A DNA stretch of 8,800 nucleotides from Chloroflexota bacterium (GTDB lineage: Bacteria > Chloroflexota > Limnocylindria > QHBO01). This document shows positions 1 through 6,771 of this stretch, one piece after another. The position numbers and the translations under genes were made by a program. The DNA is taken from contig JAHFBB010000025.1 of assembly GCA_023250255.1 (NCBI GenBank), positions 1 through 8,800 of the forward strand, read 5' to 3'. Position 1 is the first letter of the stretch, and the number at the start of each line of letters is the position of its first letter. The notes under the pieces are model-generated. The model saw only the letters and a program-made list of their open reading frames with translations, was not told the DNA's origin and did no database searches.

Positions 1-23
1 CCTTCCTGCAGACCTACATCTAG
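1..23 (+). CDS. 3' end of an upstream gene (partial, unidentified)
   Basis: Reading from base 3, the window opens with codons for F-L-Q-T-Y-I followed by a TAG stop at 21-23. The strong hairpin 17 bases later is where the end of a transcription unit would be expected, which is the main reason to believe this is a real gene end. Six residues cannot identify the product. A different frame from base 1 stays open to a TGA at 39-41, so the frame choice is an inference. Confidence 0.3.
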
Positions 24-40
24 GCTGCAGTCAGACCGAT

Positions 41-71
41 GACGCCCGGCCGGGCCACCCGGCCGGGCGTC
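41..71 (+). terminator. Perfect 14-bp GC-rich hairpin, probable terminator upstream of queA
   Basis: Bases 41-54 (GACGCCCGGCCGGG) are the exact reverse complement of 58-71, with a 3-base loop CCA. The stem has no mismatches and is almost entirely G/C. There is no T-tract after it (the next bases are TGACTACCC), so it is not a textbook intrinsic terminator. Stems without U-tracts are often proposed as terminators in high-GC bacteria. Its position between an ORF end at 23 and the queA -10 box at 83 supports a role in separating the two transcription units. Confidence 0.6.
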
Positions 72-82
72 TGACTACCCGG

Positions 83-88
83 TAGCAT
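83..88 (+). promoter_or_regulatory. -10 box (TAGCAT) for a probably leaderless queA transcript
   Basis: TAGCAT matches the TANNNT pattern and ends 6 bases before the queA ATG, so transcription would begin at or next to the start codon. No Shine-Dalgarno sequence lies before this ATG. The same TAGCATCGG string recurs before hflX, and TATCCTCGG precedes tgt. No convincing -35 element is visible; that region falls inside the preceding hairpin. Confidence 0.5.
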
Positions 89-94
89 CGGGTC

Positions 95-1162
95 ATGAGT
101 TCCGTCGGCGAACGGCTCCGGGTCGATGATTTCAACTACCCATTGCCGGCGTCGGCAATCGCTCAACGCCCGGCCGAACCTCGAGACGCCAGTCGCCTGC
201 TGATCATCGACCGAGCCGGTTCCCAGGTCGGGCACCCCGCACTCGACCACGACCTATTTGCCGGCATTGGGCGACGGCTTGCTCGAGGTGATCTGCTCGT
301 GGTCAACGACAGTCGGGTGCTACGCGCGCGCGGGCGAGGTCGCCAGCGCGGCGGGGGAGCGGCCGAGATCCTGTTGCTCCGACCGATGCCGGACGGACGC
401 TGGGAAGCCCTCGTGCGACCCTCGCGACGACTACGGAGCGGTGCGTCGCTTCAGATTGGGGACGACGTCGCCACGATTCAGGAACCTGTGGGCGAGGGAA
501 CCCGGGCGGTCAGTTTTTCGCGTGATGCCGCCGACGTGATGAGCGCCCACGGAGAAATGCCGCTGCCGCCCTACATCCACGCTGGCGGATCCACCGATGA
601 TCGCTATCAGACGGTCTACGCGGACCCACCCGGGTCCTCCGCCGCCCCGACCGCGGGGCTGCATTTCACGCCGCGCCTTCTCGACGAGCTGGCCGCCCAG
701 GGCGTCGGGCGTGCCGCGCTGACTCTCCACGTGGGTCTCGACACCTTTAAGCCGCTGGACGGCACCTACGTGGACGAGCACGCCATCCACCGGGAGTGGT
801 ACGAACTGCCCCCCGCAACCCGGGAGCACATCGAATCCACTAGGGTCTCGGGAGGGCGAGTCGTGGCGGTTGGAACGACCACGACCCGCGTGTTGGAAAC
901 GTTCGCTCGGACCTCGGAGTCCCTAGGCTGGACGGACCTCTACCTGACGCCACCCCACCGGTTCGAACTGGTCGACGCACTGATCACCAATTTCCATCTG
1001 CCGCAGAGTTCACTGCTGCTGCTGGTCACCGCGTTCCTGCAGGACGGGATGGGGGAGACATCCGCCCTCGGGGCGCGTGACACCCTGCTGGCCGCCTATC
1101 GCGCTGCCTTGGCTGACGACTATCGGTTCTTCAGCTTCGGCGATGCGATGCTGATTGTCTGA
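95..1162 (+). CDS. queA: S-adenosylmethionine:tRNA ribosyltransferase-isomerase (QueA)
   Basis: QueA transfers the ribosyl moiety of S-adenosylmethionine to preQ1 in tRNA and isomerises it to epoxyqueuosine, the penultimate step of queuosine synthesis at wobble position 34. It is a cytoplasmic enzyme. The 355-residue product has the usual family length and collinear hallmark motifs: an N-terminal YPLP...IAQRPAEPRDASRLL segment (residues 15-36), NDSRV (71-75), GEMPLPPYI (153-161), YQTVYA (171-176) followed by AAPTAGLHFT (183-192), HVGLDTFKP (212-220), VGTTTTRVLE (259-268), DALITNFHLP (294-303) and a C-terminal YRFFSFGDAMLI (343-354). The ATG at 95 gives the expected N-terminus. It has no Shine-Dalgarno sequence but sits just after a TAGCAT box. 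The next gene, tgt, starts 26 bases downstream and acts immediately before QueA in the pathway. Confidence 0.97.
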   Translation: MSSVGERLRVDDFNYPLPASAIAQRPAEPRDASRLLIIDRAGSQVGHPALDHDLFAGIGRRLARGDLLVVNDSRVLRARGRGRQRGGGAAEILLLRPMPDGRWEALVRPSRRLRSGASLQIGDDVATIQEPVGEGTRAVSFSRDAADVMSAHGEMPLPPYIHAGGSTDDRYQTVYADPPGSSAAPTAGLHFTPRLLDELAAQGVGRAALTLHVGLDTFKPLDGTYVDEHAIHREWYELPPATREHIESTRVSGGRVVAVGTTTTRVLETFARTSESLGWTDLYLTPPHRFELVDALITNFHLPQSSLLLLVTAFLQDGMGETSALGARDTLLAAYRAALADDYRFFSFGDAMLIV

Positions 1163-1175
1163 GCCGCCGCCTCGC

Positions 1176-1181
1176 TATCCT
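1176..1181 (+). promoter_or_regulatory. -10 box (TATCCT) for a probably leaderless tgt transcript
   Basis: TATCCT lies 7 bases before the tgt ATG, in the 26-base gap after the queA stop. The adjacent CGG continues the TANCNTCGG pattern also seen before queA and hflX. There is no Shine-Dalgarno sequence before this ATG. If the promoter is real, tgt has its own leaderless start in addition to any read-through from queA. Confidence 0.45.
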
Positions 1182-1188
1182 CGGCTCA

Positions 1189-2304
1189 ATGCCCTCACCG
1201 ATCTCGTTCACCTCCCGGTCGACCGGGTTCGGTCGTGCACGCCTGGGGCGGCTCGATACGCCGCACGGCACTATCGACACACCCCAGTTCATGCCGGTGG
1301 GCACCCAGGGAAGCGTGAAGGCGCTGGCGCCGAATGACCTGCGGGCGGCAGGAACCCAGATTCTGCTGGGCAATACCTACCACCTCTCATTGCGACCGGG
1401 AGCGGAGCGGATCGCGCGCTTGGGTGGACTGCACCGATTCATGGCCTGGAATGGACCGATCCTCACCGACTCCGGCGGATTCCAGGTGTTCTCGCTCGGC
1501 CATCTCCGCCGCGTGGACGACGACGGCGTGACCTTCACCTCGCACCTCGACGGGTCGGAACAGCGCCTGACACCGGAGCGGGCGATCGAGATCCAGGAGG
1601 CCCTGGGAAGCGACATCGCCATGGTCCTCGATGAGCTGGTGGATCCGGCAGGACGGCCGAGCGAGGTTGCCGATGCGTTGGCCAGAACACATCGCTGGAC
1701 CGAGCGATGCCTGGCGGCGCGCTCGCGCCCGGATCAGGCGGTGTTCGGCATCATCCAGGGCGGGATCGACCCGGCACTGCGTCATCGTTCTGCAGAACAG
1801 ACCAAGGATCTGCCCGTTGACGGTCTGGCCGTGGGCGGCCTGTCGGTGGGGGAGTCCAAGGCAGACATGGCGGCGACCCTGTCCATCGTGGGCGACGTCC
1901 TCGGCGACGACCAGCGGGTGCGCTACCTGATGGGCGTTGGTGCCCCGCCGGACTTCTTCATGGCAGTCGAGCGCGGCATTGACCTGTTCGATTGCGTTCT
2001 ACCGACCCGCGTGGCGCGCAATGGCCAACTGTGGACCTGGGACGGGCGGTTGAACCTGCGGAACGCGCGCTTCCTGGACGATGACCAGCCCGTGGACGCA
2101 AGGTGCCGGTGCGAAACCTGCCAGACGTTTTCACGCGCCTACCTGGCGCATCTGTTTCGGGCCGAGGAGTTGCTCGCCTACCGGCTGGCCAGCCTCCACA
2201 ACCTGACCTTCACCCTGGACCTGCTCGCCGAATTGCGGGCCTCGCTGGCAGAGGGGTCATTCGCCGCCCTGGGTGAGCGGATCACCAGGGCCTACTCGCG
2301 CTGA
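1189..2304 (+). CDS. tgt: tRNA-guanine(34) transglycosylase (Tgt)
   Basis: Tgt exchanges guanine 34 of the tRNAs for Asp, Asn, His and Tyr with the precursor base preQ1, starting queuosine assembly on the tRNA. The 371-residue protein has the expected TIM-barrel landmarks: FMPVGT (34-39), DSGGFQVFSL with candidate catalytic D94 (94-103), D148 in the base-recognition loop, IIQGG (188-192), GLAVGGLSVGE (212-222), FDCVLPTR with candidate nucleophile D268 (267-274), and a zinc site of C306, C308, C311 and H337. One oddity is that the loop usually reading D-E-C reads D-E-L here (residues 148-150); residue C158 of the Zymomonas enzyme, near the substrate base, would be L150. V220, matching the bacterial Val233, is kept. 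Because queA lies directly upstream, the substrate is most likely preQ1 rather than salvaged queuine. Confidence 0.97.
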   Translation: MPSPISFTSRSTGFGRARLGRLDTPHGTIDTPQFMPVGTQGSVKALAPNDLRAAGTQILLGNTYHLSLRPGAERIARLGGLHRFMAWNGPILTDSGGFQVFSLGHLRRVDDDGVTFTSHLDGSEQRLTPERAIEIQEALGSDIAMVLDELVDPAGRPSEVADALARTHRWTERCLAARSRPDQAVFGIIQGGIDPALRHRSAEQTKDLPVDGLAVGGLSVGESKADMAATLSIVGDVLGDDQRVRYLMGVGAPPDFFMAVERGIDLFDCVLPTRVARNGQLWTWDGRLNLRNARFLDDDQPVDARCRCETCQTFSRAYLAHLFRAEELLAYRLASLHNLTFTLDLLAELRASLAEGSFAALGERITRAYSR

Positions 2305-2364
2305 TCCACAGCCGGGCTCCCTCCGACGTGCAGGCGGACGGCCGCCGTCGGTGCGGGGCGCCCG

Positions 2365-2370
2365 TATACT
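2365..2370 (+). promoter_or_regulatory. -10 box (TATACT), likely promoter of the small ORF and recA
   Basis: TATACT is one base from the TATAAT consensus and is the clearest -10 sequence in the gap between tgt (ends 2304) and the small ORF at 2471. I see no good -35 element 16-18 bases upstream. Transcription would start near 2377, giving a leader of about 94 bases. Bases 2305-2364 hold only weak inverted repeats, such as GACGG/CCGTC at 2337-2349, with no T-tract. No Bacillus/actinobacterial LexA box (CGAAC-N4-GTTCG) was found by eye in 2305-2672. Confidence 0.5.
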
Positions 2371-2420
2371 TTGCGGCATCCTCCAGGCAGCAGAAAGCCG
2401 CCAGTAAGGGACCGATACGA

Positions 2421-2442
2421 GCCTCCGAAGATCATCGGGGGC
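2421..2442 (+). other. Stem-loop in the leader upstream of the small ORF and recA
   Basis: GCCTCCGA (2421-2428) pairs with TCGGGGGC (2435-2442) over 8 bp, including one G-U pair, around a 6-base loop AGATCA. It lies between the TATACT box and the small ORF, so it would be in the 5' untranslated RNA. No T-tract follows. The function is unknown; it could stabilise the mRNA or affect ribosome access. Confidence 0.4.
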
Positions 2443-2470
2443 ACCTCGATCGCCACTGAAGGGACGAGCG

Positions 2471-2629
2471 ATGGGAAACCGAGATCGCCCGCGGCACCAG
2501 CCGAAGCGAAAGGCAAAGGAGAAGGGCCCCAAAGTGGCTCCGCCCCCCGCGGTCTACCAGCCGACGCAGACGGTGGAGGTTGTCAAACCCAAACGGAAGC
2601 CCCGACACGAACCCGGCGATACCCCGTAA
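2471..2629 (+). CDS. Small basic protein of unknown function, upstream of recA
   Basis: This 52-residue ORF begins MGNRDRPRHQPKRKAKEKG and ends in TAA. About 14 of its residues are Lys or Arg against 5 acidic ones, and a proline-rich centre (residues 20-31) separates two basic segments. It has no transmembrane segment or signal peptide. Support for coding: an ATG with a purine-rich GAAGGGA (2458-2464) 6 bases upstream, third codon positions about 75% G/C, and a fit between the recA promoter-like box and the recA ribosome binding site. It overlaps the possible TTG-started extension of recA (from 2580), arguing that recA starts later. The composition suggests nucleic-acid or ribosome binding, but that is inference. 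I do not recognise the family with certainty. Confidence 0.6.
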   Translation: MGNRDRPRHQPKRKAKEKGPKVAPPPAVYQPTQTVEVVKPKRKPRHEPGDTP

Positions 2630-2653
2630 TCTCAGCGGGCCGCCACCACCATC

Positions 2654-2660
2654 AAAGGAG
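2654..2660 (+). promoter_or_regulatory. Shine-Dalgarno sequence of recA (AAAGGAG)
   Basis: AAAGGAG is a strong match to the anti-Shine-Dalgarno end of 16S rRNA. It lies 12 bases before the ATG at 2673, somewhat longer than the usual 5-9. It supports 2673 as the recA start over the upstream in-frame TTG at 2580. Confidence 0.6.
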
Positions 2661-2672
2661 CCCGCAGACCTC

Positions 2673-3746
<1,074 letters not shown>

Positions 3747-3755
<9 letters not shown>

Positions 3756-3767
3756 CTCCGAGCCGCC
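3747..3767 (+). other. Hairpin spanning the recA stop codon, possible recA/recX attenuator
   Basis: GGCGGCT (3747-3753) pairs perfectly with AGCCGCC (3761-3767) around a 7-base loop. The recA TGA is at 3753-3755. No T-tract follows. A partial terminator between recA and recX is known in E. coli, where it keeps RecX low relative to RecA; a similar role here is inferred from position. A short palindrome, GGCGGCCGCC (3774-3783), follows immediately. Confidence 0.4.
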
Positions 3768-3825
3768 CGATCAGGCGGCCGCCCTCGAGATTGCCGCTCG
3801 CTACCTGGCACCGAGACCTCGCAGC

Positions 3826-4281
3826 ATGTGGGAGGTCCGTCGACGACTGCGCAAGGCGGGAGTCGACGATGCTACCTGTGCCGCCACCCTCGACGAACTG
3901 CAGCGGTTCGGGTTCGTGGACGACCTGTCGTTCGCCCGCTGGTGGCTTGAGCAGCGGGACCGCCACTCGCCGCGCGGTCGCCGCGGGATCGAGGCTGAAC
4001 TGCATCAGCACGGGGTGGATCGCGAGATCATCGCCGCCCTGCGGTTGGAAGACGGGGAGCCTCGGGCGGCGGGGAACGAGGATCTCCCATCCACCGAAGA
4101 GGACCGCGCGGCCGCGGCACTCGCCGGCCATCTCGGCGATCGGCCAGTCAGTCGCGAACGGCGCGACCTGCAGCGACTGGCCGCGTACCTGGTGCGTCGC
4201 GGCTTTGGCGGTGATGTCGCCTGGGGCGCCGTGCGGAATGCTGCCGAAGCCGCGGATGAGGAGGCGGACTCGGAGTCCTGA
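3826..4281 (+). CDS. recX: Regulatory protein RecX (start uncertain)
   Basis: RecX binds RecA filaments and modulates, usually inhibits, their ATPase and strand-exchange activity. From the ATG at 3826 the product is 151 residues of helical repeats. Segments such as MWEVRRRLRKAG, LQRFGFVDDLSFARWWLEQR, RRGIEAELHQHGVDREII and LAAYLVRRGFGGDVAWGAVR are typical of the family, and the position just after recA is diagnostic. The same frame upstream of 3826 encodes AALEIAARYLAPRPRS (3778-3825), which matches the usual first RecX helix, so the true protein is probably longer. The frame is open back to 3634 with no ATG, GTG or TTG before 3826. Candidate starts are CTG at 3718 (preceded by GAGGTGG), which would give 187 residues, or CTG at 3736, giving 181. 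The gene end is secure; the start is not. The C-terminus is acidic (EAADEEADSES). Confidence 0.88.
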   Translation: MWEVRRRLRKAGVDDATCAATLDELQRFGFVDDLSFARWWLEQRDRHSPRGRRGIEAELHQHGVDREIIAALRLEDGEPRAAGNEDLPSTEEDRAAAALAGHLGDRPVSRERRDLQRLAAYLVRRGFGGDVAWGAVRNAAEAADEEADSES

Positions 4282-4291
4282 CCTGTGAATC

Positions 4292-4318
4292 TTGACCAAA
4301 CCGGAGTTGCGCTACACT
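4292..4318 (+). promoter_or_regulatory. Probable promoter of the rny-ymdB-miaA block
   Basis: TTGACC (4292-4297) resembles a -35 box and TACACT (4313-4318) a -10 box. The spacer is 15 bases, shorter than the 17-base optimum. It starts 11 bases after the recX stop, and transcription would begin near 4325, leaving a leader of about 95 bases. The TTG of this -35 box also opens an in-frame extension of rny, which is probably not translated. Confidence 0.5.
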
Positions 4319-4363
4319 CGCAGTCCGGCGCCGGCCCAGCGTCGTTCTGGACCTGATTTGAAG

Positions 4364-4419
4364 GCCTGCCATTCGGCGGGCAACCCAGCCAAACGGGGCT
4401 CCATCACCCTGGAGGAGCC
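4364..4419 (+). promoter_or_regulatory. Structured 5' leader of rny with alternative pairings near the ribosome binding site
   Basis: Hairpin 1 pairs GCCTGCC (4364-4370) with GGCGGGC (4375-4381), 7 bp including one G-U, loop ATTC. Downstream, GGCT (4397-4400) can pair with AGCC (4387-4390), or, as GGCTCC (4397-4402), with GGAGCC (4414-4419). The second pairing covers part of the GGAGG ribosome binding site at 4411-4415; the first leaves it free. The two are mutually exclusive. I do not recognise a known riboswitch class. Short pairings like these are common in GC-rich DNA. Confidence 0.3.
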
Positions 4420-4420
4420 G

Positions 4421-5953
4421 ATGCCTGACATCAATGTCGTCATTGGTATTGCCGCGGTCGCCGGAGTTGTCGGCGTTGCCATCGGATACCTCGCCCGGCG
4501 GCTCCTGGCCGCCTCGGCGGTCAAGAATGCGGAAGGCTATGCCGAACGGCTGATGGCCGACGCGCGGACCAAACAGAAGGAGATCGTCCTCGAGGGAAAG
4601 GACGAGGTTCTTCAACTCCGCCGCGCTGCCGAAGAGGAGGCCCGCGAACGTCGAACTGACCTCCAGCGACAGGAGCGCCTGCTGCTTGATCGTGCCGAGT
4701 CGCTCGACCGCAAGACCGAGACGATTGATCGACGCGAGGAATCTCTCGATACCCGGTTCAACGAGCTCGACGCCGAGCGGGTGGCCATCGCCGAGGCGCG
4801 CGAGCGGCAGCTGGCTGCGTTGGAACGAACCAGCGGCCTGACCGCCAGCGAGGCTCGGGCGGCGCTCATCGGCGAGATCGTCGGCGAGGCCGAAGCCGAG
4901 GCGTCGCATCGGGTCCGCGAGATCGAGCGCTCTGCGCGTGAGGAGGGAGACGAGCGAGCCCGTCGGATTCTGACCACGGTCATGCAGCGGATCGCGGCTG
5001 ACCACACCTCCGAGGCGAGCGTGACGGTGGTCCACCTTCCGTCGGAGGATATGAAGGGCCGAATCATCGGCCGTGAAGGCCGCAACATCCGAGCCCTGGA
5101 GCAGGCCACCGGGGTCGATTTGATCATCGACGACACGCCCGAAGCGGTCGTCCTGTCGGGGTTCGACCCGGTCCGCCGGGAGATCGCCCGACTGGCGCTG
5201 ACCAAGCTGATGGCGGACGGCAGGATTCATCCTGGGCGGATCGAGGAGATCGTGGCGAAATGTCGCCAGGAGCTGGAGACGGTCATGCGCCAGGCCGGCG
5301 AGCAGGCGGCCTATGACGCGGGCGTCCCCGGATTGCACGCCGAACTCATTCGCCTCCTCGGCCGCCTGAAATATCGGACGAGCTACGGACAGAATGTCCT
5401 CAACCACTGTGTCGAAACGGCTCGGCTGGCGGGGGTGCTGGCCGCGGAGATCGGTGCGGATATCGCTGAATCGAAGAAGGGCGGACTGCTGCACGACATC
5501 GGCAAGGCGGTGGACCACGAGGTGGACGGCCCGCACGCAGCCATCGGTGCCGATATCGCCATTCGCTACGGGATCAACGCGGTAGTGGCCAACTGCATTG
5601 CTGCCCACCACCAGGAGGTCGAGCAGGAATCGGTCGAGGCGACCGTCGTCCAGATCGCCGACGCGATCAGCGCATCACGTCCGGGCGCGCGCGGGGAAGC
5701 GCTCGACAACTACATCAAGCGCCTGGACGACCTGCAACAGATCGCGCTGAGTTTCCCGGGAGTTGAACGCTGTTACGCGATCCAGGCCGGGCGTGAGGTC
5801 CGGATCCTGGTGCATCCGGAGTCCATGGATGACGCGGCGTCGACCCGGCTGGCGCGGGACGTCGTCCGCAAGATCGAGGAACAACTCAAGTACCCCGGTC
5901 AGATCAAGGTGACCGTCATTCGCGAGACCCGCGCCGTGGACTACGCTCGATGA
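4421..5953 (+). CDS. rny: Ribonuclease Y
   Basis: RNase Y is a membrane-anchored endoribonuclease that starts decay of many mRNAs. The 510-residue product (family about 520) shows all four parts: an N-terminal membrane helix (about 5-26), a long charged coiled coil (about 30-190), a KH domain with GRIIGREGRN (213-222), and an HD domain with H329 (NVLNHCVETA), the HD pair H358-D359 in LLHDIGKAVDHE, H396-H397 (AAHHQE) and D413 (QIADAIS). The ATG at 4421 is chosen because GGAGG at 4411-4415 is well spaced and the membrane helix then begins at residue 5. The TTG at 4292 would add 43 unconserved residues ahead of the anchor. The stop overlaps the ymdB start (ATGA), implying translational coupling. 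Confidence 0.97.
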   Translation: MPDINVVIGIAAVAGVVGVAIGYLARRLLAASAVKNAEGYAERLMADARTKQKEIVLEGKDEVLQLRRAAEEEARERRTDLQRQERLLLDRAESLDRKTETIDRREESLDTRFNELDAERVAIAEARERQLAALERTSGLTASEARAALIGEIVGEAEAEASHRVREIERSAREEGDERARRILTTVMQRIAADHTSEASVTVVHLPSEDMKGRIIGREGRNIRALEQATGVDLIIDDTPEAVVLSGFDPVRREIARLALTKLMADGRIHPGRIEEIVAKCRQELETVMRQAGEQAAYDAGVPGLHAELIRLLGRLKYRTSYGQNVLNHCVETARLAGVLAAEIGADIAESKKGGLLHDIGKAVDHEVDGPHAAIGADIAIRYGINAVVANCIAAHHQEVEQESVEATVVQIADAISASRPGARGEALDNYIKRLDDLQQIALSFPGVERCYAIQAGREVRILVHPESMDDAASTRLARDVVRKIEEQLKYPGQIKVTVIRETRAVDYAR

Positions 5954-6771
5954 CCGATCGCGCCGCGCTGCTGCGGTGCCTGGTGATCGGCGACATCATT
6001 GGCAAGCCAGGTCGGCTGGCGATCGAGCAGGTGGTGCCACAGCTGCGGGCCGAGCTCGATCTGGACCTGGTCATCGCCAATGGCGAGAACGTGGCCGCCG
6101 GCGCAGGCTTGACGCCTGGCCTCGCCGAGGAACTGCTGGCAGCGGGGATCGACGTCATCACCAGCGGCAACCACATCTGGGACAAGCGCGAGATCTACGA
6201 ATATCTCGACACCGGCCGTCCAGTTCTCCGTCCGTTGAACTATCCCGGTGATGCCCCCGGCCGCGGCTGGCTGGTGCACGAGTTGCCTGACGGCGACAGT
6301 GTGGCGGTCATCAACCTGATCGGTCGCGTGACCATGAACCAGCTCGACTCGCCGTTTCTCGCGGCCGATGCTCTGCTCGATGGCAGCGCCGAACCGCTGC
6401 CTCCGGTTCGGATCGTGGACTTTCACTGCGAACTGACCTCGGAGAAGAACGCCATGGGCTGGTACCTCGACGGTCGGGTGAGCGCGGTGATCGGCACCCA
6501 TACCCACGTCCCAACCGCCGACGCGCGGCTGCTGCCGGGAGGGACCGCCTACCTGAGCGACGTCGGCATGACCGGACCCCGCGACTCGATCATCGGTTTT
6601 CGGCTGGACACCGTGCTGCCCCGCTTCCTCCGACACCTGCCCACCCGATTCGAGGTGGGGGACGGGCCGGTCTCGTTCAACGGCGCGCTCATCACCATCG
6701 ACCGCCGGACCGGCCGATCCGAGAACATCGAGCTGGTTCAGCGGGTGGTGGAGGTCGATCCAGACCGATGA
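5950..6771 (+). CDS. ymdB: YmdB-family metallophosphoesterase (TIGR00282-like)
   Basis: In Bacillus subtilis, YmdB is a dinuclear-metal phosphodiesterase that hydrolyses 2',3'-cyclic nucleotides, affects biofilm and motility decisions, and is encoded next to rny. The 273-residue protein keeps the family signature: GDIIGKPGR (14-22, D15), NGEN (44-47, E46), SGNHIWDK (72-79, N74 and H75), FHCELTSEK (158-166, H159) and GTHTHVPTAD (182-191, H184 and H186), then YLSDVGMTGP (201-210). These correspond to the B. subtilis metal ligands D8, E39, N67, H150, H175 and H177. It has no signal peptide or membrane segment. Its ATG overlaps the rny stop and its own stop overlaps the miaA start. A functional link with RNase Y is inferred from the family and the coupling. 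Confidence 0.93.
   Translation: MTDRAALLRCLVIGDIIGKPGRLAIEQVVPQLRAELDLDLVIANGENVAAGAGLTPGLAEELLAAGIDVITSGNHIWDKREIYEYLDTGRPVLRPLNYPGDAPGRGWLVHELPDGDSVAVINLIGRVTMNQLDSPFLAADALLDGSAEPLPPVRIVDFHCELTSEKNAMGWYLDGRVSAVIGTHTHVPTADARLLPGGTAYLSDVGMTGPRDSIIGFRLDTVLPRFLRHLPTRFEVGDGPVSFNGALITIDRRTGRSENIELVQRVVEVDPDR

Noticed and set aside
6..30. Imperfect inverted repeat CTGCAG-A-CCTA / TAGG-CTGCAG
   Set aside because: It is short, with a bulge, and mostly overlaps the end of an ORF; the stronger hairpin at 41-71 explains the region better.
2580..2672. 31-residue N-terminal extension of recA from TTG 2580
   Set aside because: The extra residues are low-complexity and not part of RecA, they overlap the small ORF, and AAAGGAG supports the ATG at 2673.
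4325..4334. Palindrome CCGGCGCCGG near the predicted rny transcription start
   Set aside because: A 10-base GC palindrome is expected by chance in such GC-rich DNA, and no second copy marks it as an operator.
4292..4420. 43-residue N-terminal extension of RNase Y from TTG 4292
   Set aside because: The TTG is better read as part of a -35 box. The extension would precede the membrane anchor, and GGAGG is correctly spaced for the ATG at 4421.
4148..5611. 487-codon open frame on the - strand opposite rny
   Set aside because: It is antisense to a confident RNase Y gene. Its translation shows no recognisable domain, and long antisense frames are common in GC-rich genes with biased third positions.
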